This document shows, in pieces, positions 1 to 9,066 of a stretch of 64,000 nucleotides of DNA. A program made the translations under genes and the position numbers. Numbering within the stretch: the stretch's first letter is position 1; each line of letters starts with the position of its first letter. Under the pieces are notes generated by a model. That model saw only the letters and a list, made by a program, of their open reading frames with translations, ran no database searches and was not told the DNA's origin. Source of the DNA: Defluviitaleaceae bacterium (GTDB lineage: Bacteria > Bacillota > Clostridia > Lachnospirales > WQUN01); the NCBI GenBank assembly GCA_009784025.1, contig WQVK01000005.1, positions 1 through 64,000 of the forward strand. Reading direction: 5' to 3'.

Positions 1-271
1 GTGGGGGTGGGGTAGGGTTTTGGGTGTGATGAGGGGGGGGAGGAGGAGATATTTGTGGAAAAAAATTAAAGAATATAAATAAAATATTGTGGAGAAGGGG
101 GGGGGGGGGGGGGGGGGTAAGCTTGAAACACGTAGTCTTGATAAGTGGATACATGGGGTGAGGGGTGATGTTATGGCGTGGACTTAATGTTGAATAGCTG
201 TAAAATGAAGTAGTAACAGTAATGGTTGTAGGAAGTTAAACAATATGGGTATGATAGAGAGGGAGATAAGA

Positions 272-1175
272 ATGAAATACACAAGAAAAATAATGGTTGC
301 AATGCTTTTGGCGGTTGTGTTATTGTTGTCGCATGGGGTAGCGTTTTACGCTATGGAAGAGAGCGTTGTAGACAAATGCTATAATTGTATTTGATGTAGC
401 AACTCGTGAGGTTTCTGCGTATAATACAGGCAGGCAACGCCGAGCAGTAGCAGTACCTGAAAGCAATTGGCCAGAAATCCCACAAATCCTTGACATTCCA
501 AGAGAGCCTTCTGCTCAATTTGAAGCTTTTAATGCACCTAGCATAAATATGGTTCAAAATACACTTATGCGCCCGTACAATGGAATTGTTCAAGTAAGAA
601 CAATTTGGCCATGGGGTCCTGCGACTTACGGAACTGGATTTCTTTACGGAAATAGGCACGTTGCCACAGTAGGGCATGCCCTGTTTGATCTAGATAGAGG
701 CGGCTGGGCAAGTTGGGTTCAAATTTTCCCAGCCAGAAATGGTTCCATATCTCCACTTGGAGGATTTTTCCCTCTTAATCTTTCTGTACATGGAAATTGG
801 TTTCAAAGTAGAACTCAAGGTTACGATATAGGATTTATTATCCTTAATGATAATGTGCCTTCGGCAAGTATATTTAGCATGATGGCTGCAAATGATGCCG
901 CATTGCAAGGAATGAGCGTAACGGCAACAGGGTATTACAATAACGCACACCCACAGCACACGATGTGGAGAAGGCACGGTAGCATACGAACTCCACTCCA
1001 GAATGTTTTCGTAAGTACGTACTCCAGGGCAGGATCGCTTAGCGGCGCACCAGTTTACGATCAATTTGGAAGGGTTGTCGGTATTCATACGGGGCATACT
1101 CCAAGCGGTGAATCTGTTGCAGTTAGATTAACTTGGAATAAGATAGAAATGTTTAGTTCTACGCTTTTTTGGTAA
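272..1175 (+). pseudogene. Secreted trypsin-like/V8-like serine protease, frameshifted near the N-terminus (intact part 549..1175)
   Basis: Signal peptide MKYTRKIMVAMLLAVVLLLSHGVAFYAMEESVVDK from ATG 272 runs into TGA at 392. The other frame continues NAIIVFDVATREVSAYNTG... into the protease ORF. Catalytic-like motifs: VATVGHA (His), YDIGFIIL (Asp), GSLSGAPVY (Ser). Confidence 0.7.
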
Positions 1176-1202
1176 CACGATCTTAAGAAAGGATGATACC
1201 TG

Positions 1203-1886
1203 ATGCTAATTTTTACTTTTCTGATTTTGCTAGTGCTTCCTGGCTTTACTGCAGATATGTATTGCTGCAGGGGCTTGGATAAGCATAATTGGGAAGTGTG
1301 GGTGCCATCTAGGGTTGTATGTGAAGTTGAGTCCAGTGTTTCGGTACAGCCCGAAGTTGATAAATATCCTGTTGGCGTAGTGGCAATGCAGTTTTCGCTA
1401 GAAAACGATAATACAGAATCTTTTTATCATGGCCAATCGTTTACTATCATCAAAAGAGTAGACGGAGTATGGCGCGTTGTTCCAATGAGAGGTTATGGGG
1501 CTTTTTGGCATGACTTAGCTATGGTGCTGGGCGAGGGCCAGAGCCGCAGGGTTTTTGTTGACGTAGAGCTTATGTATGGCAAGCTTTGCGTGGGCGAGTA
1601 CGCCATTGTGATAGACGGTTGGCTATACGATAGGGCATATCATGCCATAGGCAGGTTTGCAATAGTTGCCGAGGGTTATGATGTTTCTGCGGAAGAAACG
1701 GCCGCAGAAGTTTGCAGGCCAATGTTATACGAAATTGTGAGCGGTGAAGCTCTACAGTGGCTAATGATTTGGACACAGCATGGCACAATAATCTATAACC
1801 TAGCCCCATACGAAGAATTTGACACAACAGGAATGGTTAATGCTGAAACTCTACGAGAGGCCAACTATTGGGTTTTCGCACCTTAA
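1203..1886 (+). CDS. Secreted protein with bacterial Ig-like (Big_14-like) fold, tandem copy 1
   Basis: Signal peptide. 'VAMQFSLENDN...KRVDGVWRVVPM...YGKLCVGEYAIV' pattern resembles Ig-like proteins of Firmicutes. Paralogous to 2181..2897 and 2968..3687. Confidence 0.65.
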   Translation: MLIFTFLILLVLPGFTADMYCCRGLDKHNWEVWVPSRVVCEVESSVSVQPEVDKYPVGVVAMQFSLENDNTESFYHGQSFTIIKRVDGVWRVVPMRGYGAFWHDLAMVLGEGQSRRVFVDVELMYGKLCVGEYAIVIDGWLYDRAYHAIGRFAIVAEGYDVSAEETAAEVCRPMLYEIVSGEALQWLMIWTQHGTIIYNLAPYEEFDTTGMVNAETLREANYWVFAP

Positions 1887-1892
1887 ACATAA

Positions 1893-1928
1893 AAAATACG
1901 CCCGGGATTAAGTTCCCGGGCGTATTTT
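1893..1928 (+). terminator. Rho-independent terminator
   Basis: AAAATACGCCCGGGATTAAGTTCCCGGGCGTATTTT just after the stop of copy 1. Confidence 0.85.
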
Positions 1929-2050
1929 CTTGCTAAAGTTTTTGTCAAGCTTTTGTAATATATAGTATGCCACTTCAAAGTGACAAGGTGTAAGAAATAT
2001 GTACAAATTGTGAGTTGACAGCACAGGATAGTGGGGTACACTTAAAACAC

Positions 2051-2152
2051 ATTGGCATCCATTTGGGATATGATTCTGGGCGGCAATCCCTGGCAGTTAG
2101 GCTGACCTGGAATCTTATCGAAATGCTAAACCCTACAATGTGGCTATGGTGA
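2051..2152 (+). pseudogene. C-terminal remnant of the serine protease
   Basis: Translates IGIHLGYDSGRQSLAVRLTWNLIEMLNPTMWLW*, matching VGIHTGHTPSGESVAVRLTWNKIEMFSSTLFW* of the protease at 549..1175. Confidence 0.85.
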
Positions 2153-2180
2153 ATGCAAAGCCAAGAAAGGATAATGCCGC

Positions 2181-2897
2181 ATGTTAATTTTCGCCCTTCT
2201 CATTCTAATGATGTTGCCATCTTACTATGCTGGCACATACTGCCGTGAAGACTTAAATAAGTATGACTGGGAGGTCTGGGTGCCGCATAGGTTATTAATT
2301 GCACAGACGCAAGATATAACCCTGCAACCAGAGTTTGATGTCTACCCTGTTGGAACAGTTGCCGTGCGGTTCGCGTTAAAAAATTTTGCAAGTGATACAT
2401 TTTATTATGCAAAGCCCACCACCCTTGTAAAAAAAGTTGACGATGTTTGGCTGGTTGTTCCAATTCGAGGTGATAATGCCAGCTGGTGGGATATTGGCAT
2501 CGAGCTTCCCACTGGAAGTAGTACAGAAATTATCCTTGATATTGGATTGATTTATGGTCAACTTCGCGAGGGTGAGTACGCCATAATAAAGGATGGAAGT
2601 GTGGATGGCAAACGCATCCATGTCCTAGGCATGTTTAGCATAGTCGCCGAAGGTTATGAAATTTCTGTAGAAGATACCGCAATAGCCACAAGGCCGATAA
2701 TATACAGTGTTTCGGAATCTAGAGGCTGGAATGAAAACAGTGAAGTAGTAACCCAGCGATGGCTTAGTATTCGGACTATAGATAGCGCTGTTACCATTTA
2801 TATAAGAGACGATTACGAAAAATTTGACACAACGGGAATGATTCCCGCTGAAAGCAGGTGGAGTAACAGTGTGTATCCATTTTGGGTAAGCCCATAA
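2181..2897 (+). CDS. Secreted Ig-like (Big_14-like) protein, tandem copy 2
   Basis: Strong similarity to copies 1 and 3 (HRLLIAQTQDITLQPEFDVYPVGTVAVRFALKN). Confidence 0.65.
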   Translation: MLIFALLILMMLPSYYAGTYCREDLNKYDWEVWVPHRLLIAQTQDITLQPEFDVYPVGTVAVRFALKNFASDTFYYAKPTTLVKKVDDVWLVVPIRGDNASWWDIGIELPTGSSTEIILDIGLIYGQLREGEYAIIKDGSVDGKRIHVLGMFSIVAEGYEISVEDTAIATRPIIYSVSESRGWNENSEVVTQRWLSIRTIDSAVTIYIRDDYEKFDTTGMIPAESRWSNSVYPFWVSP

Positions 2898-2903
2898 ACA
2901 TAA

Positions 2904-2939
2904 ATTGAGATGTTAAACTCCGTAAGGTGGCTATGGTAA
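2904..2939 (+). pseudogene. Extreme C-terminal scar of the serine protease
   Basis: Translates IEMLNSVRWLW*, matching IEMLNPTMWLW* (2152) and IEMFSSTLFW* (1175). Same position relative to the following Ig-like gene. Confidence 0.7.
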
Positions 2940-2967
2940 AAGCAAAGCCAAGAAAGGATAATGCCGT

Positions 2968-3687
2968 ATGTTAATTTTTGCCCTTTTCATGCTAATGATG
3001 ATGCCATCTTATTATACTGGCACATACTGTTGTGAAGAGTTAAATAAGCATGACTGGGAAGTCTGGGTGCCGCATAGGTTATCAATTGCACAGACGCAAG
3101 ATATAACCCTGCAACCAGAGTTTGATGTCTACCCCGTAGGAACAGTTGCTGTGCGGTTTGCGTTAAAGAATAATAGTGACCATGATATGTTGCGAGGCGA
3201 AGGGTTCAGGCTTGTAAAGAAAATTGACGACGTATGGCGTATTGTCCCCATGAGAGTTTACGACATCCTATGGTTTGACATAGCAATTTTGCATAGTGCC
3301 AGGAGTGTAAGAGAAATTGTTCTTGACATCGAGTTGATTTTTGGCCAGCTTTGCGAGGGCGAGTATGCTATGATTATAAATGACAGATGGATGAGCGCCC
3401 CTATTAAGGGCAGGTTTAGCATTGCTGCCACCGGCTACGAAATATCTGTAGAGGATACTTCCGCGGCGGTTGCCAGGCCTGTAGTTTACTCGCTTTCCGA
3501 TTCTACTGGCGCTGTAGATAGGGAGACGGTAACAAGAGAGACGGCAACAATGATACTAGTTCGTTCCAGGCATTCACCCGCTGTAATTTTCACTATAGAC
3601 ATGTACGAAGAAATCTACAAAATGGGAGCAGTAGATACCCGCACCCTGCCTAGAAATTGGTGGGAAGAACTTTGGATAGGTCATTGA
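2968..3687 (+). CDS. Secreted Ig-like (Big_14-like) protein, tandem copy 3
   Basis: Paralogous to copies 1 and 2. Confidence 0.65.
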   Translation: MLIFALFMLMMMPSYYTGTYCCEELNKHDWEVWVPHRLSIAQTQDITLQPEFDVYPVGTVAVRFALKNNSDHDMLRGEGFRLVKKIDDVWRIVPMRVYDILWFDIAILHSARSVREIVLDIELIFGQLCEGEYAMIINDRWMSAPIKGRFSIAATGYEISVEDTSAAVARPVVYSLSDSTGAVDRETVTRETATMILVRSRHSPAVIFTIDMYEEIYKMGAVDTRTLPRNWWEELWIGH

Positions 3688-3696
3688 GCTGCCAAC

Positions 3697-3736
3697 AAAA
3701 ATACGCCTGGGATTAAATTCCCAGGCGTATTTTTTT
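3697..3736 (+). terminator. Rho-independent terminator, near-copy of 1893..1928
   Basis: AAAAATACGCCTGGGATTAAATTCCCAGGCGTATTTTTTT. Confidence 0.85.
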
Positions 3737-3819
3737 GCTAAAGTTTTTTGTCAGGTTTTTTTCAAAAAGGCGGCGGAGGTGTGGTCGGCGGAGCCTCTGA
3801 CGGTTTTGCTCTAAATCAT

Positions 3820-4983
3820 CTATCTGCCAAAGTTCAAATGGATGCTCCCAGTAGTTGTCCTGGCGGTAAGCGGGGTGCCGCCTGCATGTTGGTTTGTCTG
3901 GCTGCGGCGGTCGCCGTTTATTCTTATCGTTCCTGTGGATACAGATGTAGAGATATTAAATGCGCTTTCTGGTTGGCCTGTGGTGAAGCGGATTGTGCCG
4001 GTGTTGGCCTGTAGGTTAATTGGGGCAGCGGGGTGCTGGGCAGAGCCGGAGTCGTTAAGGTGTATGCTGCCAGTTGTTGTCGTCGCGTTAATGTCGCCCC
4101 CTGTAAGGGTTGTGTCTATGCGTATTGTGCCTGTGTTTGCGCGGAAGCGGCCTTCGTGTAGGGTTGTGCCGCTGTAGTGTATGCTGCCGGTGGTGGTGCT
4201 GGTGTATATGGTTTCGGCGGCGGTTGTGGTCACGCGGATTGTGCCTGTGGTGGCATGGAAGCCGCCTGTGGTGATGGCGTTACCGTTGTAATGGATGCTG
4301 CCTGTGGTGGTACGCATGTACATGCTGGCTACATAAGAGTTGGTTGGGTTTATACGCATTGTGCCTGTGGTTGCGCTTATGCGGCCTCTGTTTATGCTAC
4401 CGTTGTTAAAATGGATGCTGCCAGTGGTGGCGCGTAGGACGAGATCGTCTGCGTCTATGCCGTCCATGCGTATTGTGCCTGTAGAAGTTGTGATGTTAAA
4501 CACATCTACATGGCTGGGTACGTACAGGCGTATCGAGCCTGGGTGGTTAAAACCGAAGGAAATTCTTGCCCTGCGTGGGTCTCTGGCGGTGAATGTCATC
4601 ACGCCGTTTACATCTGTTAGGGTTACGTCTAGGTTGTTGGGGTAGGCGACTCTTGGCCTGGGTTCATCTGTTGGGAATATTGTTATGCTGCTTGCTGCTG
4701 CGTTTATATAAATAGTGTGGGTATCCCCTGCGCCGTACCTAATATTTGAAGGTGCTGCGCGGCCTATGCGCGGGCCGCCTTGGAAATAAATGAAGCCGCC
4801 GCGGCCGCCTAAGCCCCAGCCGCCGCCGTACATTAGTACGCCTACTATTATAAGAATCACTGCCAGCTTAACCGGCGAGAACCTGCGCCTTGGCGGTTCT
4901 GGCGGGGATGGGGTTGGTGTTTCTTCTGGCGCATTCCATTCTGTTGGTGTGCCGTCGTTGTTTACTGGTTTATTATCTTCCAT
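3820..4983 (-). CDS. DUF4097-like membrane-anchored beta-helix/adhesin-like protein with alternating TTGSIH / TGTIR repeats
   Basis: N-terminal TM segment, then a periodic repeat (RTTTGSIHYNG...ATTGTIRV). SD GGAGGATT precedes ATG at 4983. Confidence 0.75.
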   Translation of the reverse strand: MEDNKPVNNDGTPTEWNAPEETPTPSPPEPPRRRFSPVKLAVILIIVGVLMYGGGWGLGGRGGFIYFQGGPRIGRAAPSNIRYGAGDTHTIYINAAASSITIFPTDEPRPRVAYPNNLDVTLTDVNGVMTFTARDPRRARISFGFNHPGSIRLYVPSHVDVFNITTSTGTIRMDGIDADDLVLRATTGSIHFNNGSINRGRISATTGTMRINPTNSYVASMYMRTTTGSIHYNGNAITTGGFHATTGTIRVTTTAAETIYTSTTTGSIHYSGTTLHEGRFRANTGTIRIDTTLTGGDINATTTTGSIHLNDSGSAQHPAAPINLQANTGTIRFTTGQPESAFNISTSVSTGTIRINGDRRSQTNQHAGGTPLTARTTTGSIHLNFGR

Positions 4984-5383
4984 GGCTAATCCTCCCGAAA
5001 ATTCCATTATAAATAAATTTTATGGCTGCCACGCACCATTTGCACAGCAGCACAGTTAGTAGAAACAAAAGTATGCCAACGCCCAGCGCAGCAACTGCGC
5101 CGCCTCCCATTACTAGCCCCCCGACAAAATCCTGGAATAAGAAAAACGGCGTTCCAATTATAACACCAATGCCGGAAATCACAAGTGCCGCGGCCGAAAT
5201 TGCAAAGGCCAGCAATACGCTGCCAATGGCAACCACAACCGCAAAAATGGCAGAAATAAGCGCAATGGCTATAGGCAGTATTATTGGCGCAGCCAGCACC
5301 GCAAGCACTATTATAATAATACGGCTGCTGCTTTTGGCAGGCGCTGCTGCCACAGGTGTTGCTAAAGTTTGTTCATTCATCAT
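4973..5383 (-). CDS. Polytopic membrane protein (DUF1700-like), cotranscribed with the DUF4097-like gene
   Basis: Hydrophobic ORF directly upstream of the DUF4097-like gene on the same strand, overlapping start. Confidence 0.6.
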   Translation of the reverse strand: MMNEQTLATPVAAAPAKSSSRIIIIVLAVLAAPIILPIAIALISAIFAVVVAIGSVLLAFAISAAALVISGIGVIIGTPFFLFQDFVGGLVMGGGAVAALGVGILLFLLTVLLCKWCVAAIKFIYNGIFGRISHGR

Positions 5384-5575
5384 ATCTTCCTCTCCTTTTC
5401 AAAAATATTTACGGCAGCCGCCAAAAAAAGTTTGTTTTGCCAAAAAATAATTTATTGAAATCAAATAGCCTCCCCGCCAAACCCCCAAAACACGTCATTC
5501 CTCGTCAAAATAAAAACACAGCACCAACACTTGACATTTTCTAAGAACCAAGCTAAAATATCTTTTGTTTGATTC

Positions 5576-5655
5576 ACCCCTGTGGCGGAATTGGCAGACG
5601 CGCCAGATTTAGGTTCTGGTGGGAGACCGTGCAGGTTCAAGTCCTGTCAGGGGTA
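5576..5655 (+). tRNA. tRNA-Leu (anticodon UAG), 3' CCA not encoded
   Basis: Acceptor ACCCCTG/CAGGGGT, anticodon stem CCAGA-TTTAGGT-TCTGG, long variable arm, GGTTCAAGTCC T-arm. Confidence 0.93.
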
Positions 5656-5843
5656 AAGCAAAAAACGGGCGTTCCGGTTTTCGGATGCTCGTTTTTTTTA
5701 TTTAAGTTTGTGGGCTTTGCCCTGGCCAGCCAGCACCAGCTTTTCATGAGACCTGCTTCGCCAACCCGGCGCGGCCTGCCGCCTGATTTCTTTTGGGTTA
5801 CATTTGAAAAAAGCGGGGCAAAATTTTGACAGGAGGGTTAACT

Positions 5844-6356
5844 ATGAAATTTTGCCCGGAATGTGGGATAGAGATTCGTGACGGTGCTACAGTATGCGGT
5901 AACTGCAGCGGTGAAGTGGGTTATGACGAAGCCCACAAAACCGTCAACACTCACGATTTCCAGTACGAGATAGATTATGAAAACGAAGATACCCCTGCGC
6001 TTTTGTGCGTGGCGAAGGACCATTTTGAGGCTACGCTGCTGGAGTCTATGTTAAAGCTAAACAAAATCCCTGTAATGAAAAAATGGAAAACCGGCGGCGA
6101 TGTGATTATGCTGTACACAGGCGGATCTACCGTAGGTATGGAGCTGTATGTGCCATCTAAGCTGCTGCCGGCCGCAAAAGAGCTGATAGATGCAAAACCA
6201 GCCCCTAGCGAAGAAATGGAAGCCCCAGTACCGTACGGCCACCCACAACAAGACGAAATGCACCGCCGGCAAAGGGCGCGCCTGGTAATCTTTCTGGTTT
6301 TCTTGCTGCCGTCGCTGGTAGCGCTAATAGCTGCGCTACGCAATATCATTTCTTAA
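5844..6356 (+). CDS. Zinc-ribbon plus DUF2007-like domain protein with C-terminal TM helix
   Basis: MKFCPECGIEIRDGATVCGNCSGE zinc ribbon, LLCVAKDHFEATLLESMLKLNKIPV domain. Confidence 0.65.
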   Translation: MKFCPECGIEIRDGATVCGNCSGEVGYDEAHKTVNTHDFQYEIDYENEDTPALLCVAKDHFEATLLESMLKLNKIPVMKKWKTGGDVIMLYTGGSTVGMELYVPSKLLPAAKELIDAKPAPSEEMEAPVPYGHPQQDEMHRRQRARLVIFLVFLLPSLVALIAALRNIIS

Positions 6357-6507
6357 AACCCACAACCCTTGATAAAAGCACATTCATAGTGTAAAGTATT
6401 AATATTAGATTTTGTCAAAGTTTTTTGTTTGTCCTTATTAAAAACGAAGTGGAGATGCTAGAGGCGAAGCCTCTGACGGCCTTATCACTATTGAAAGAGG
6501 ATTCCAA

Positions 6508-8499
6508 ATGATAGAAGTTAAATTTCCTAAGCGGGCGGTTATTACTGGTGGGATGCCGTATGGCGACAAGGCGCTGCATTTTGGGCATCTTGGCGGGCCG
6601 TTTATCCCGGCAGATATTTATGCGCGTTTTTTGCGGGACCGTATTGGCAAGGATAATGTGATATATGTAAGCGGCACAGATTGTTTTGGTGCTGGCATAG
6701 AGGTTAAGTTTCAGGCCGCCCAGGCAGATGGCTTTGCAGGCAGCATACAGGATTTTGTGGCGGGCAACCATAAGCTGCAAAAGGAAATGTTTGAGGCATA
6801 TGGCAGCAGCATGAATATGTATGCTGCGTCTTCGTTAGAACCAGCCGCCAGCCGCCATAAGGCTATGTCTGAAAATTTGTTTAATACATGGTACAAGCAG
6901 GGTTATTTGCGGATGGAAGAAGTTCAGCTTTTTTACGACGAAGAAAGTGAAACCTTCCTAAACGGCAGGCAAGTTGAAGGCAAATGCCCCATAAATGGCT
7001 GCCAATCTGAAAAAGGTTATGCAGATGAATGTGCCTTGGGGCATCAGTATGCGCCAAAGGAACTTATAGACCCGAAATCAGTAATAACTGGTAAAACCCC
7101 AACCCTGCGCCCCAACAAAAACTGGTATTTTGACCTGGAACGCTTTAGCGAAGATTTAAAAAAACGCCACAGCCAGCTAAAAGAACGCGGCATAAGCCGC
7201 CGCTTTTTGCTGTCTTATATTGAAGATTTTTTGAAAGACCCGGCGATTCTTATAAGCAAAGTAGAGCAGCTAGAAACGCTGTATGCCGCCTGCAAAAAAA
7301 TGCCATCACATGCGGCGGACATAAAGAAAGAAAAAAAATCCGCAGTGCTAACCTTCAAAGCATTAAAAGACCGGGAAACCGCTTGCGAAATATTACGTGA
7401 GCATGGTATCCGCTTCCGCACTGGCACTACGTTAACGCCGTTTCGCCTTACAGGCAATGTAAAATGGGGCATTAAAGTACCAGAAAAAGACGGCATAGAT
7501 GACCAAACTTTTTGGGTATGGCCGGAATCCCTTTGGGCGCCGTTGTCTTTTGTTCAAACTTATTTGGATTTGAACCGCCCTGGCGAAAGCTGGGATGATT
7601 GGTGGTTTGGGGATGATTCCCAGGTGTACCAATTTATTGGCGAGGATAATATTTATTTTTACGATATCGCGGGCATGGGGCTGTTTATGGCATTAAACGA
7701 AGCCGCCGGCCGCGACAGGCTGGCCAATTTGCCAGTGGTAATACCTAGCCGCCATCTGTTTTTTGGCAACAGCAAAGCCGCCAGCAGCGGCAAGCTGCGC
7801 GCCCCGGCCGCAGATGAACTGCTACAATATTACACCGCAGAGCAGCTGCGCATGCATTTTGGCCATATGGCCCTGCAAAATAACAGCGTTAAATTTTTAC
7901 CAAAGGCTGTATTTAAAGCCTGGCAAGCCCAAGGGGTAGACCTGCCGAAAGACCTTGGAGACATAGAGGGCTTCGATGCAACCCTAGCCGAAGGCAACCT
8001 GCTAACAAATGTGTTCAACCGCCTTGCCCGCTCTTGCTTCTACAGCTTGCAGCAATATTTTGAGGGCAAGCTGCCAAGCCTCGAAATTAGCGAAAAAACA
8101 AAACAAATGGCAGAAACCCTAATACAAGATTTCCAGCTGGCCATGTACCGCTTCGAATTCTCGCGGGCATACGATTTTATAGACAAATACCTGCGCGACA
8201 CCAACAAAATATTCGACGCAGGCATGAAAGAAGCAAAAGAAAACGAAAGCCTACGCCCAGCCACGCTAATAGACGGCTTTTACGCCATGCGTGTGGCCGC
8301 GGTGCTGCTGCACCCCTTTGCCCCAGAAGGCACAGAGGCAATAGCAGAATACCTCAACTTTGGCCCGGCAATGTGGGATTGGGCCAATATCCACAAACCC
8401 ATCAGTTTTTTTGCGCCAGAAGGGCATCAATTCAAATTTTTAGAGCCGCGAATAGATTTTTTCCTAAAACATCCATCACAGATTGTGCCAAGAGAATAA
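6508..8499 (+). CDS. metG: Methionine--tRNA ligase (class I, MetG type)
   Basis: ITGGMPYGDKALHFGHLGG HIGH-like motif, VSGTDCFG, zinc-knuckle-like cysteines, QFIGEDNIYFY. Confidence 0.8.
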   Translation: MIEVKFPKRAVITGGMPYGDKALHFGHLGGPFIPADIYARFLRDRIGKDNVIYVSGTDCFGAGIEVKFQAAQADGFAGSIQDFVAGNHKLQKEMFEAYGSSMNMYAASSLEPAASRHKAMSENLFNTWYKQGYLRMEEVQLFYDEESETFLNGRQVEGKCPINGCQSEKGYADECALGHQYAPKELIDPKSVITGKTPTLRPNKNWYFDLERFSEDLKKRHSQLKERGISRRFLLSYIEDFLKDPAILISKVEQLETLYAACKKMPSHAADIKKEKKSAVLTFKALKDRETACEILREHGIRFRTGTTLTPFRLTGNVKWGIKVPEKDGIDDQTFWVWPESLWAPLSFVQTYLDLNRPGESWDDWWFGDDSQVYQFIGEDNIYFYDIAGMGLFMALNEAAGRDRLANLPVVIPSRHLFFGNSKAASSGKLRAPAADELLQYYTAEQLRMHFGHMALQNNSVKFLPKAVFKAWQAQGVDLPKDLGDIEGFDATLAEGNLLTNVFNRLARSCFYSLQQYFEGKLPSLEISEKTKQMAETLIQDFQLAMYRFEFSRAYDFIDKYLRDTNKIFDAGMKEAKENESLRPATLIDGFYAMRVAAVLLHPFAPEGTEAIAEYLNFGPAMWDWANIHKPISFFAPEGHQFKFLEPRIDFFLKHPSQIVPRE

Positions 8500-8560
8500 A
8501 AAGGGAAATTTTTTCCTGATGCGCTCAAAAAATCTTGGCAAAACTTTACAGCTTTATAAT

Positions 8561-8676
8561 TATAGTGAAATAATTCGAAATTGGTCTCGCCTGTCGCGGC
8601 AAAAACGCCTGAGACGCCTTATCTCGGCGTTTCAGGCGCCGCTTGGGCGAGACCGTTTCTCATTTATTTCACTATA
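8561..8676 (-). repeat. MITE-like element, family 1
   Basis: TIR TATAGTGAAATAA...TTATTTCACTATA with inner stem CGCCTGAGACGCC-TTATCTC-GGCGTTTCAGGCG. Confidence 0.9.
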
Positions 8677-8682
8677 GTTTAA

Positions 8683-8712
8683 AAAAAAAGCCCGATTTTT
8701 CGGGTTTTTTTG
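8683..8712. terminator. Terminator-like hairpin
   Basis: AAAAAAAGCCCGATTTTTCGGGTTTTTTT. Confidence 0.7.
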
Positions 8713-8895
8713 TTTTTATAATGGAAGAAAATAATCGTCGTAAGCTTCCCCTTCCACAACATTATTTCCTTTTTGATAAAAAAATAATAAAAAACTATAA
8801 TATTTTGATAATTGATTTTCAAAAAAGCCTGTAATACCGGGCTTTTGAATTTTTCGTAGCATAAAAATAGGTGCAAAAAGTGGGTTTTTCCACAA

Positions 8896-8923
8896 AAAAA
8901 TGGTACCGTACGGTACCATTTTT
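8896..8923. repeat. GGTACC palindrome module
   Basis: Perfect 28-bp palindrome AAAAATGGTACCGTACGGTACCATTTTT. Same motif at 24282, 39491, 45838, 45870, 54649 and 54681. Confidence 0.85.
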
Positions 8924-8931
8924 CTTAAATC

Positions 8932-9047
8932 TATAGTGAAATAAATGAGAAACGGTCTCACCCGAGCAGCGCCTAAAACGCCGAGATAAGGCGTTTCAGG
9001 CGTTTTTGCCGCGACAGGCGAGACCGATTTCGAATTATTTCATTATG
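8932..9047 (+). repeat. MITE-like element, family 1 (inverted relative to 8561..8676)
   Basis: TATAGTGAAATAAATGAGAAACGGTCTC...GAATTATTTCATTAT. Confidence 0.9.
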
Positions 9048-9066
9048 ATAAGAATCAAGTAAAGAT

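Noticed and set aside
1-270. Any gene or element in the first 270 bases
   Set aside because: Low-complexity sequence with a long G run; no supportable coding or RNA signal.
3748-4645. Plus-strand ORFs 3748..4014, 3842..4177, 4177..4437 and 4340..4645
   Set aside because: Antisense to the DUF4097-like gene; their compositional repeats merely mirror its TGSIH/TGTIR repeats.
8483-8961. ORFs 8483..8677, 8643..8834, 8679..8876 and 8716..8961
   Set aside because: They run through MITE, terminator and GGTACC repeat sequence; recurring 'MVPYGT' peptides are translations of the palindrome, not proteins.
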